A DNA stretch of 64,000 nucleotides. Origin: DATKCT01 sp035513055. GTDB taxonomy: Bacteria > Verrucomicrobiota > Verrucomicrobiia > Verrucomicrobiales > DEV007. Position numbers and translations under genes: made by a program. The notes below the pieces were generated by a model. That model had not been told where the DNA came from, did no database searches, and saw only the letters and a program-made list of their open reading frames with translations. Location of the stretch: positions 27,749-91,748 of the forward strand of contig DATKCT010000063.1 in the NCBI GenBank assembly GCA_035513055.1. The letters are read 5' to 3'. This document shows, piece by piece, positions 25,009 to 32,931 of this stretch. Each line of letters opens with the position of its first letter. Positions within the stretch are counted from its first letter, which is position 1.

Positions 25009-26655
25009 TCAGGCTTCGCCGGGACCGGGCAGACCGCCGGTGAATTTGGCGTCTTCGGCGGCGTGTCCCGCCAGCACTTCCGCTTTGTAGCCGCCTCTGG
25101 TTTTGAAGTAGAAGATGAGACTCAGGTAGACGAGCAGCATGACGAGTGGAAAGATGGTGACTTTGGCGAGGGCCCGTTGTTTGGCCACGGCCGACAAGTC
25201 ATTGACCTCCGTTTTCTGTTCCTCGGGCAGCGTCGCCACTTTTGCCTCGTCGACACCGGAGTAGCCGCCCAGGAAGTAGGTGTTCTGGGTGGAAATCGTT
25301 TCGTAGACGCCGGGCAAGCTTTCCTGAAGGGAGTTCTGCACGGATTTCTCCTGCATAGCTCCGATGAGGGGTCCGCCGATTATGCCGACAGTCAGCATGC
25401 CGATTCCGGCGATGGCGTTGAGGGTGAGGGCGCCGCCTTTGGGGAATTGTTCGGACACGACGCCGAGCATGGTTGGCCAGAAGAAAGTCTTGCCGACTCC
25501 GTAGAGAGTGGCGGCGGCGAAAATGAAGAAGAGGCCATAGGCTCGGGAGAGGGCGAGAAGCCCGAAGAGCGCCAAGGCCGAGCTGACGGCGAGCAATCCG
25601 AGAGGGCTGAGCTTGTGCACGATGGGACCGGCGAAGAAGCGCAGAACCATCATGATCACCGCGGTGTAGACGACGACCCAAAGCGGGTTCTGGCCGGCTT
25701 CCTTGAGCGGTCCTTCCATGATGCCGGTGATGGCGCCGTCGGTTCCGAGTTCCGTGGTGGCGAGCGGCATCATGACCAGGCAAAGCAGGATAAGCATGGG
25801 GCGTCCGAGAGAGCGGCAGTAGATGCCGTAGGCCACCACGGTGGCGATGATGAGGGTCCAGACCACCCACGTCTTCCATTCGAACACAAGACCGAGTTGT
25901 TTGACTATAAGGAACGTGGCAATCGCGGCGCCGAGGACGCCGAATTCGGCCAGCATTTCCCGGTAACTGGCGCCGCCGGCCACGCGCTCATTGAGGGGAA
26001 ACTTGGCCCGGATGAGCATGACCAGATAAATCAAGGCGGGGAGGGCGATGACGTAGACGAGGATCCGCCAGTCCTGAGCGACCTGGGTTCCGAGGACGAT
26101 GGTAATGACTCCACCCAGGAAAAGGCCTCCGGGCCACCCGGCGTGGAGGATATTGAGCCATTTGGTCTTTTCTCTGCGAAAGAGAGTGGCGACGACAGGG
26201 TTGATGAACGATTCGACGGTGCCGTTGCCCAGGCCGAGGATAATCGAGCCCCAGGTGAGGTATTTGAGGCCTTCGGCTCGAGCGGCGTCGAGGGCGGCGC
26301 CTTCGAGTATTCCGGTGCTGGGATGAATCAAACCATAGGCCTTCAATGCCATGAAGGCGTAAGCGGCGTAGCACAGGAAACTGAAGATCATCGCCACGCG
26401 GTAACCGATCTTGTCGATGATCAGGCTGAAGAGAATGATGGAAATGGCGAAAGGCCAAATGCCCGCTCCGAACAGAACCTGGGCCTGGACTTTATCGAGG
26501 GCGAACTCTTGGGGCCATAAGTTGGGCGTATTGACGAGGAAAGTCCGGGTGATGAAAGCGAAAGCGGTGGCGATCAGGGCGATGAAACAGCCCCAGAACA
26601 AAAACTTGTCCTGCTTGGAATGGGAGTCGGATTGGGCAGTGGCAGTGGCGCTCAT
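25009..26655 (-). CDS. Major facilitator superfamily transporter
   Basis: This 548-residue protein has twelve or more membrane helices, with a long soluble segment near residues 465-505 and a final helix near 515-535. The first half contains SIILFSLIIDKIGYRVAM (about residues 76-93), which includes the MFS loop 2-3 region, and GNGTVESFINPVVATLFRREKTKWLN (described in part; about 145-170). The loop resembles MFS carriers that are common and unassigned in Verrucomicrobia and Planctomycetes. The substrate cannot be inferred. It is divergent from the DUF423 gene with about 140 bases between them and stands alone. Its stop is about 310 bases from the HNH-associated small gene. Confidence 0.88.
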   Translation of the reverse strand: MSATATAQSDSHSKQDKFLFWGCFIALIATAFAFITRTFLVNTPNLWPQEFALDKVQAQVLFGAGIWPFAISIILFSLIIDKIGYRVAMIFSFLCYAAYAFMALKAYGLIHPSTGILEGAALDAARAEGLKYLTWGSIILGLGNGTVESFINPVVATLFRREKTKWLNILHAGWPGGLFLGGVITIVLGTQVAQDWRILVYVIALPALIYLVMLIRAKFPLNERVAGGASYREMLAEFGVLGAAIATFLIVKQLGLVFEWKTWVVWTLIIATVVAYGIYCRSLGRPMLILLCLVMMPLATTELGTDGAITGIMEGPLKEAGQNPLWVVVYTAVIMMVLRFFAGPIVHKLSPLGLLAVSSALALFGLLALSRAYGLFFIFAAATLYGVGKTFFWPTMLGVVSEQFPKGGALTLNAIAGIGMLTVGIIGGPLIGAMQEKSVQNSLQESLPGVYETISTQNTYFLGGYSGVDEAKVATLPEEQKTEVNDLSAVAKQRALAKVTIFPLVMLLVYLSLIFYFKTRGGYKAEVLAGHAAEDAKFTGGLPGPGEA

Positions 26656-26794
26656 GCGTGGGTGGGGGGTTGGAGCCGAAAGAGACCTTGGTTGACGGGC
26701 AAAATTCTCTGCGATGGGAGGGTTTACGGGAATTCCAGGTCCGGGCGAAAAAGGGGGTCCTCCCGGGCAGGGGAGTGCTGTATCATGATTGGGT

Positions 26795-27193
26795 ATGGAG
26801 GCGAAAGGATTTTTTTCCTGTTGGGCGGGGCTGTTTGCCTTCGCTGGGGTCGCACTGGGAGCCTTTGGCGCTCATGCACTTAAGGAAAATCTCGAAGCCG
26901 CGGGATCAGTGGAGACTTGGAGGACGGCCGTGTTTTACCAATTGATCCACGCGGTGGCGCTGCTGGCCTGGGACGGGCGGCGGGACCTTCCCCGGGGCGC
27001 AGGGTGGTGTCTCGTGGCGGGGGTGATTCTGTTCAGCGGCAGCCTTTATTGCCTTTCGTTGGGCATCTTGCGGCCGGTGATGGGTCCCCTCACGCCGGTG
27101 GGAGGCTTGCTGCTGTTGGCCGGTTGGGTCTGGATGACGGTGCGTGTGTGGCGGGGCGTTGGGAAAGGGGATGCGTTCAAGCGAGTCTTGTGA
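26795..27193 (+). CDS. DUF423 family membrane protein (YgdD-like)
   Basis: The protein has 132 residues from ATG 26795 (a TTG two codons earlier is possible) and four membrane helices. It carries the family pattern AGVALGAFGAHAL near residues 16-28, the VFYQLIHAVALL block near 46-57, LFSGSLYCLSL near 79-89 and LTPVGGLLLLAGW near 98-110. DUF423 proteins are small inner-membrane proteins of unknown function found in most phyla. The stop codon is immediately followed by the first possible start of the next gene, so it is probably the first gene of the MoxR/VWA operon or read into it. Confidence 0.9.
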   Translation: MEAKGFFSCWAGLFAFAGVALGAFGAHALKENLEAAGSVETWRTAVFYQLIHAVALLAWDGRRDLPRGAGWCLVAGVILFSGSLYCLSLGILRPVMGPLTPVGGLLLLAGWVWMTVRVWRGVGKGDAFKRVL

Positions 27194-27205
27194 TTGGGTG
27201 CGGAG

Positions 27206-29065
27206 ATGCACAATTCTCCGGGCTCTGCGGAGGAAGTGGATTCCGCAACTGGCCGGGTTGCGGTCTCCTGGGACGGTCTGGCGCGCCGGGCGGGCCGGCG
27301 TCTGGTTTTGATTGCTTGGTTCAGGGAGTGCCGGCGCTGGTTGATTTGGGCGGCGATTGCCGCGGGCGGCACAGCCCTTGCGGCCGGCTGGCTGGGAGGG
27401 GGTTTGGCAGCACGGCTGGCCTGGGCAGGGTTGGTTATGGGTGGGACGGCGGCGGGGCTGCTTCTGGCGGCGGCGTTGCGCCGTCCCGGACCCGCGCGGG
27501 CCCTGGCGGCATGGGACCGGGCGGCGAACGGGCGCGGTCTGCTGCTCTCGGCTTGGTCGTTCGCAGGGAGGAATCCCGCTGGGGCTGGAGTTGCCGGGGA
27601 GGCATTGCACCTGCGACGGGCGGAGGCGGCGGCGCCGGAGGCTGTGCGTTCGTTGCCGCGGATTTTGCCCCTGCCGCGGCCGGGCTGGAGGCTGCTGTGG
27701 CTCGCCGCGCTGGTTGCCGGCGCGGCGGTTCCGTTTTCGCGCTCAGGGAGTTCGGATCCGGACGACCGCGCCTTGGGCGAGGGAACGGCGGAGGCGGCGC
27801 TGCGGGAAGGGATGCGCTTGGAGATGGCGGCGGAAGTGCTGGAGGCGATCGAGGAAGAGCCCGATCCCGGGGCGGAAGAGGCGCGGCGCCGGGCGGCGCA
27901 AGAGCTGGCGGGAGCGGTGAAAACTCTCGAAAACGCGGAAGGGAAAACGGCGCGCGCTTTGTTGTCGGAACTGGAGGCGCGCGCCGGAGCGCTCGAGGAA
28001 TTGGCGCGTGGATTGGCGGACAACACCGCCTGGTTATCGCCTGAGGTCGTGGCCGAACTGCGGCGGCATGTCGATACCGGGGATTTGGCCGACGCTATCG
28101 ACGCGAAGAGGGCAGAACCGGCTGCAGAAGAAAGCGAGCGGCTCGCCACAGGGCTGGATGCCGGCGCCGGCACGGAGAGCGGAGGACTCCCGGGCCGGTT
28201 GGGAGACGCGCTGCGGACGAGTTTGGCGCGGGCTGTTCCCGAGGATCGCGAGCGCATGGTGGGCCAGCATTTGTTCAGTGCGGAATCGAAACTGGCAGCG
28301 CTGCGGGTCCGCGAGGCGGCGGGAGAGTTTCGGGCGCTGGCGGACGCATTTCGGCGTTTGGCAAAGCGCTTGGAAGGGCGCAAACGCATGGAGGATTTGG
28401 CAGAAGCGGTGCGCGAAGCGGGCAGCGCTGTGGCCGGACCGGATGGAGCGGTCGGCCCCCTGCAAACCACGGAAGCACCGGCTGCGGGGAGCGAAGGCGC
28501 CGGGGAGAGCGGGGCAGGTCAAGGGCTGGCCGAAGGCGAAGCGCAGCCGGGGCTCTCGGTGCTTCCTGCCCCGGGCCCCGAAGACGAGGGCCGGCCGCTG
28601 CGCCTGGGTAGCGGCGCGCGCAGCACGGACGAGGGGGAATTGTCGCCGGGAAGCGAAAAGGCCTTTGTGTTTGGTGAGGATGACGAGGAAGGCGAGCTGG
28701 GCGCGCCAGACGGCATGCTGCTGGCGCCCATACCTGGCGCCGCCTTGTCTTCAGGCTCAGGGACGACTCCGGGTTCCGCTGCGAACCCGCCCGATCCGAA
28801 TGCGAGTTCCGCCTCTGTAGCGGAGGCCGCACAGACAGCCGTGGTCGACGTCGAGGAAAGCGGCTCCGGCGGCTCGAAGACGCGGAAGGTGGCGGGCAAT
28901 TCGGAGGCGGGAGGAGAATCAGGACCGGCTCCGGCATTATCGGGGCGGGCATTTCTCACCGTCGAGGAAGCGGCGCTCGACGATTTGCCCGTGCCGGCGG
29001 GGCGGAGGACGGAGATCCGGCTGTATTTTGAGGAGTTGAAACGGCGGCTGGACGGCGGGCAGTGA
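27206..29065 (+). CDS. Membrane-anchored coiled-coil protein at the head of the MoxR/VWA operon
   Basis: From ATG 27206 the protein has 619 residues; a TTG at 27194 is also possible. It has two N-terminal membrane helices (about residues 35-85), a third hydrophobic segment near 165-190, then a long Ala/Glu/Arg-rich helical region (about 195-410) that should form coiled coil, a low-complexity Gly/Ser/Glu-rich linker (about 420-560), and a conserved C-terminal patch with a YFEELKRRL motif. The size, helix pair and terminal motif match proteins encoded just before MoxR/DUF58 operons (DUF4175-like), whose role is unknown. It overlaps the moxR start region, so translation is coupled. I would not assign a function. 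Confidence 0.75.
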   Translation: MHNSPGSAEEVDSATGRVAVSWDGLARRAGRRLVLIAWFRECRRWLIWAAIAAGGTALAAGWLGGGLAARLAWAGLVMGGTAAGLLLAAALRRPGPARALAAWDRAANGRGLLLSAWSFAGRNPAGAGVAGEALHLRRAEAAAPEAVRSLPRILPLPRPGWRLLWLAALVAGAAVPFSRSGSSDPDDRALGEGTAEAALREGMRLEMAAEVLEAIEEEPDPGAEEARRRAAQELAGAVKTLENAEGKTARALLSELEARAGALEELARGLADNTAWLSPEVVAELRRHVDTGDLADAIDAKRAEPAAEESERLATGLDAGAGTESGGLPGRLGDALRTSLARAVPEDRERMVGQHLFSAESKLAALRVREAAGEFRALADAFRRLAKRLEGRKRMEDLAEAVREAGSAVAGPDGAVGPLQTTEAPAAGSEGAGESGAGQGLAEGEAQPGLSVLPAPGPEDEGRPLRLGSGARSTDEGELSPGSEKAFVFGEDDEEGELGAPDGMLLAPIPGAALSSGSGTTPGSAANPPDPNASSASVAEAAQTAVVDVEESGSGGSKTRKVAGNSEAGGESGPAPALSGRAFLTVEEAALDDLPVPAGRRTEIRLYFEELKRRLDGGQ

Positions 29066-30123
29066 TGCCGCAGAGTGGGAGCGCGCGCTGCGGCGCCCGG
29101 TTTATGGAAGAGAAAGCGATCGAAGACCAGTTTGCGGAGTTCGCCGAAGGATTTCAACGTCTGAAGAAGGAGATTCAGAAGGCCATTGTCGGCTACGACG
29201 ATCTCATCACCGACGTTTTGACGGCGATGTTTTGTCAGGGTCACGTGCTGTTGGAGGGCGTGCCTGGGCTGGGCAAGACCTACTTGGTGCAGGTGGTTTC
29301 CCGGGTCATGGGTCTGGAACCGGGTCGCGTGCAATGCACGCCGGATCTCATGCCTGCAGACATTCTCGGGACCCAAATCGTCAATGAGGATGAGCACGGG
29401 AGAAAGATTTTTCATTTCGAGAAGGGCCCGGTGTTTCGCAACCTGCTTTTGGTGGATGAGATCAATCGGGCCACGCCGAAGACGCAGGCGGCCTTGCTGG
29501 AGGTGATGCAGGAGTGCGCGGTGACCTCGGGAGGGCAGACCTACCGGCTGCCGAGCCCTTTCTTTGTGTTGGCGACGCAGAACCCGATGGAGATGGAAGG
29601 GACCTACCCGTTGCCGGAGGCACAGTTAGACCGCTTTTTGTTCAAGGTGCGGGCTCTGTTTCCGGATCGTGAAGCGCTGGTCGAGATTTCCCGGCGCACG
29701 ACCGGTCCGGCGCAAGCGAATTTGGAAACGGTGTTGACGTCGGAGGAGGTGCTGCGTTTTCAACGCATCGTGAGCGAGGTGGGGGTGGCGGATCCGGTGG
29801 CGGCGTATGGAGCCGACCTGGTGTTGGCCACCCATCCTCACAAAGGGCAGGAGGCAACGGATTTGCGGCGGTATGTGGCCTACGGCGCCAGTCCCCGTGG
29901 ACTTCAGGCTTTGGTGCGGGGGGGCAAGGTCCGGGCGCTCTTGGACGGACGCGCCGCGGTCGCTTTCGAAGACTTGCGCGACGTGGCGCTGGCGGCGTTG
30001 CGGCATCGGGTGATTCTCAACTTCGAAGGGGAAGCCGAAGGGATCGACGTGGACACACTCTTGCGTGGGCTGATAGACCGGACCCCGGAAGCGGGGGACG
30101 GACGCCTCTACCGGATATCGTGA
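29065..30123 (+). CDS. moxR: MoxR family AAA+ ATPase
   Basis: The protein has 352 residues from ATG 29065 (TGATG overlap with the previous stop); ATG 29104 (MEEKAIEDQ) is an equally likely start and fits family length better. The Walker A motif GVPGLGKT is at about residues 65-72 and Walker B LLLVDEINRA at about 129-138. It has the MoxR-type sensor stretch ATQNPMEMEGTYPLPEAQLDRF near 172-193 (read in parts). MoxR ATPases are chaperone-like and act with VWA-domain partners, which are encoded directly downstream here. It is coupled to the DUF58 gene by a one-base TGATG overlap. Confidence 0.95.
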   Translation: MPQSGSARCGARFMEEKAIEDQFAEFAEGFQRLKKEIQKAIVGYDDLITDVLTAMFCQGHVLLEGVPGLGKTYLVQVVSRVMGLEPGRVQCTPDLMPADILGTQIVNEDEHGRKIFHFEKGPVFRNLLLVDEINRATPKTQAALLEVMQECAVTSGGQTYRLPSPFFVLATQNPMEMEGTYPLPEAQLDRFLFKVRALFPDREALVEISRRTTGPAQANLETVLTSEEVLRFQRIVSEVGVADPVAAYGADLVLATHPHKGQEATDLRRYVAYGASPRGLQALVRGGKVRALLDGRAAVAFEDLRDVALAALRHRVILNFEGEAEGIDVDTLLRGLIDRTPEAGDGRLYRIS

Positions 30124-31031
30124 TGGCCGGCTCCGACGACGGGGAAACGCTATTCGATCCCGCCTTCTTGCGGAAGCTCCGGACGTTTCATTTGCGGCTC
30201 CGGCGAAGGCGAGCCCTCCAGCGCAGGGGCCAGCAGTCGACTCCCGCGACTGGATATACGCGGGAATTCCGGGACTACCGTTCCTACACGGCGAAAGACG
30301 ATTACCGGGCCGTGGACTGGACCCTTTACGCTCGCCTGGGCAGGCTTTACATCCGGCTCTATGAGGAAGTGCAGGAGCTGCATGTGCATGTTCTGGTGGA
30401 TCGCAGCGGTTCCATGGCGCGTCCCTATCCTGAGAAACGGTTGGCCGCGTTGCGGCTGGCGGCGGGGCTGGCCTACCTGGGACTCGCGGGACGCCATCGC
30501 GTTTCCCTTTATGGCTTGGGAGACCGGGTGGAAGGGCTGACGCGTCCTCTGGAAGGGCTGGGCTCGCTACGCGTGGTCTTGGACGCCCTGAGCGGCTTGG
30601 AGTTTGGAGGGCAGACCGACTTGCCGGGCGCGTTCAGCCGTTTCCGGCCGCCGCGGGCGCGTTACGGAATCTTCTTTATCATATCGGATTGCTTTGGACG
30701 GGATCCGGCCGGGGCGGATGCGGCTTTGGGCCGAGCTTCGGCGTGGCCGGGAGAGAAGCATGTGATTCAGATCCACCATGCCGCGGAAGCCTCTCCGGAA
30801 GCGGAAGGGGAACTGCTTTTGGCCGACGTGGAAACGGGGGAACGGCGCAGGGTATGGTTCACCGCAGCGGACCGGGAACGCTACGAACGGCGCTTTGATG
30901 TATTTTGTCAGGACTGGCGGCGCGGCTGCGCGATGCGGCAGATGGAACATCTGGTCTGGCGGGTCGATGAACCGTTCGAGGGATTCTTTCTCAGGCTCTT
31001 GGCGCGAGGTTCAACCTTGGTGGAACGGTGA
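30123..31031 (+). CDS. DUF58 domain protein (VWA-like partner of MoxR)
   Basis: This 302-residue protein begins with a basic helix (RKLRTFHLRLRRRRALQRR), then the DUF58 hallmark GYTREFRDYRSYTAKDDYRAVDW (residues about 44-66), followed by a von Willebrand A-like core with the metal-site motif DRSGSM (Asp93, Ser95, Ser97). No transmembrane helix is visible, so it is probably cytoplasmic or membrane-associated. DUF58 proteins are encoded between moxR and BatA-type genes in many phyla; they are thought to couple the ATPase to membrane VWA proteins. The start is one base after the moxR stop in a TGATG overlap. Confidence 0.92.
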   Translation: MAGSDDGETLFDPAFLRKLRTFHLRLRRRRALQRRGQQSTPATGYTREFRDYRSYTAKDDYRAVDWTLYARLGRLYIRLYEEVQELHVHVLVDRSGSMARPYPEKRLAALRLAAGLAYLGLAGRHRVSLYGLGDRVEGLTRPLEGLGSLRVVLDALSGLEFGGQTDLPGAFSRFRPPRARYGIFFIISDCFGRDPAGADAALGRASAWPGEKHVIQIHHAAEASPEAEGELLLADVETGERRRVWFTAADRERYERRFDVFCQDWRRGCAMRQMEHLVWRVDEPFEGFFLRLLARGSTLVER

Positions 31032-31044
31032 TGAGGGCGGTGCG

Positions 31045-32901
31045 ATGATGCGGGCAGGACATCCGCAATGGTTGTGGTTAAGCCTCTTGGCCGGAGTGGC
31101 TTTGCTGCTCTACTTGTTCCGGCGACGGGCGCGGGCGGTGGAGGTCAGCACCTTGCTGTTCTTTACGGCGCCGGCGGCGGACCGCCGCGAAGCCGCCTGG
31201 CTCCGGCATATTCGAAAGTGGCTTTCCTACCTATTGACGGCGGCGGTCATCATGTGCGGAGTGTTGGCTTTGGCCCGGTTGAGTTGGAATCCTTCGGGAG
31301 ATCCTCCTGGTCCGGTCCTCTTGCTGGTCGACCGTTCGGCATCGATGGACGCCCGGCGGGCGGGCGGCTTGACGCTTTGGGAGGAGGTCCAGCGCGAGAT
31401 GTCGGAACGTATCGAGGCCTTGCCGGACGGCGTGCCGGTTTCTGTAATCGCCTATGACGCCCGGCCGGTGTTGGTCCAACCGCCGACCACGAGCCGGCGG
31501 GAAGTGAAGGAGACGCTCGGACGCTTGCAACCTCGGGTTCTGCCGGGAAACGCCGCCGCGGCAAGGGCCTTTGCGGCCTTGCATGCGGGGCCTGGCTCGG
31601 GGGCGGAGATTTGGCACGTCACCGGCGCGGTGGAAGGACCCGGAGATAGCGCGGTTGATGAAGTGCGGATAACGCCGGAAGGGCCGGCGGCGGCGAATGC
31701 GGGGATCACGGCGGTTTCTCTGCGGTCGCGCCCGCTGCAGCCGGGAGAGCGTGATCTTTTTGTCAGGGTCGAGGCGCACGGAAAGGGAATGGCTGGGGGC
31801 TCGGCGCCGGTGCGTTTGGAGATCCGGGTCAACGGCGGTTTGATGCAACTGCGAAATCTGGAGATTCCTTGGGGTGGCTCGGAGGCGTTGGTGGTGCCGT
31901 TGCGGTTGGGCGCGGGATCGCGCTTGGAGGTCTTGGCGCACATGGAAGGGGACGCTCTCGCCGCCGACGACCGGGTCGAAGTGTGGGTTCCTGAGGAGAG
32001 ACCGCGTCAAGTTGCCTGGGTATCTGAGGATCCCGATCCTTTTGTCGAGATAGCGCTGGCGGCCATCGCTTCTGCCGGGCGGCTCGGTTTCGTGCGAATG
32101 AAACCGGCGGACTGGGACGCCGGGGACACGCGGTGGAGTTTGTTGATCTGCGACGGATGGTTGCCGGCGGAGAGGCCGGGGATTCCGGCTGTGGTCATTG
32201 ATCCTCCGCAGAGCGCCGGCTGGCTCGATGTCCTGCGGCTCGAAGGACCCCAGCCGAGGGATGTGCTGCGGGTGGCGGCGGCGGAGCATCCGGTGCTGTT
32301 CCGGGTGGTCTCGGGGAGGGCCGGAGTGGCTCAGACAGCGCGCGTGACTCCAAGACCGGGACTCGAACCGCTCTGGTTAGCGGGAGACGATCCCGTCTTG
32401 TTAGCCGGGTTGGATCAGGGCGGGCCCCTGGTGATCCTGGGGTTTTCTCCGCGACGGTCCGATCGTCTTGCGTTCAGCGCCGTGTTTCCTTTGTTGCTGG
32501 GCAATGCGCTCTATTGGTGCGCGGGCTGGGCGGAGCCGGACTCTAGCGAAGGCGCGGCGGTGTTGGCCACCGGATCGATCCTGGAAAGCGAAGATCCGGG
32601 GCGGGCGCCGGCTTCATTACGCTGGATCAGGCAAAACGGCGCGGCGGCTGCGGCTGAGACGAACGCGCACGTGGTGGAACTCGACCGGACCGGGTTGTGG
32701 GAGATGGCGGGAGGCCGGCGCGGGAGCGCGGCCCTGTTGTCGGCGGAGGAGACGCGGGAGGCCGCCGCCGCCGGCGGGCGGGCGGCTGGCGGGCTTCCGC
32801 TGCGCGCAGGCTGGGGCGGTGCGACGGCGGTATTGCTGGCCGCGGCCCTGGGATTGTTGTTGTGGGAAAGTTGGTTGTTTCATCGCCGGGGGGTCTATTG
32901 A
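31045..32901 (+). CDS. BatA-type membrane protein with VWA domain
   Basis: From ATG 31045 the protein has 618 residues; the codons MMRAG give two adjacent starts. The N-terminus has the BatA-type double helix (about 8-24 and 58-78, with the RRRARAVEVSTLLFF motif between them), followed by a VWA domain with DRSASMD (Asp96, Ser98, Ser100) and a final helix near 590-612. Middle domains resemble the extracytoplasmic part of large aerotolerance proteins. A frame extending further upstream runs through the DUF58 gene and is a shadow. The gene is 13 bases after DUF58 and ends 30 bases before the second VWA gene. Confidence 0.85.
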   Translation: MMRAGHPQWLWLSLLAGVALLLYLFRRRARAVEVSTLLFFTAPAADRREAAWLRHIRKWLSYLLTAAVIMCGVLALARLSWNPSGDPPGPVLLLVDRSASMDARRAGGLTLWEEVQREMSERIEALPDGVPVSVIAYDARPVLVQPPTTSRREVKETLGRLQPRVLPGNAAAARAFAALHAGPGSGAEIWHVTGAVEGPGDSAVDEVRITPEGPAAANAGITAVSLRSRPLQPGERDLFVRVEAHGKGMAGGSAPVRLEIRVNGGLMQLRNLEIPWGGSEALVVPLRLGAGSRLEVLAHMEGDALAADDRVEVWVPEERPRQVAWVSEDPDPFVEIALAAIASAGRLGFVRMKPADWDAGDTRWSLLICDGWLPAERPGIPAVVIDPPQSAGWLDVLRLEGPQPRDVLRVAAAEHPVLFRVVSGRAGVAQTARVTPRPGLEPLWLAGDDPVLLAGLDQGGPLVILGFSPRRSDRLAFSAVFPLLLGNALYWCAGWAEPDSSEGAAVLATGSILESEDPGRAPASLRWIRQNGAAAAAETNAHVVELDRTGLWEMAGGRRGSAALLSAEETREAAAAGGRAAGGLPLRAGWGGATAVLLAAALGLLLWESWLFHRRGVY

Positions 32902-32931
32902 CCGGCGTGTTCCCGCCTTACTAGCACTGTC

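Noticed and set aside
30778..31044. Upstream extension of the BatA-type frame into DUF58
   Set aside because: The 89 extra codons are the shifted reading of the DUF58 gene; the membrane-helix start at 31045 fits the family.
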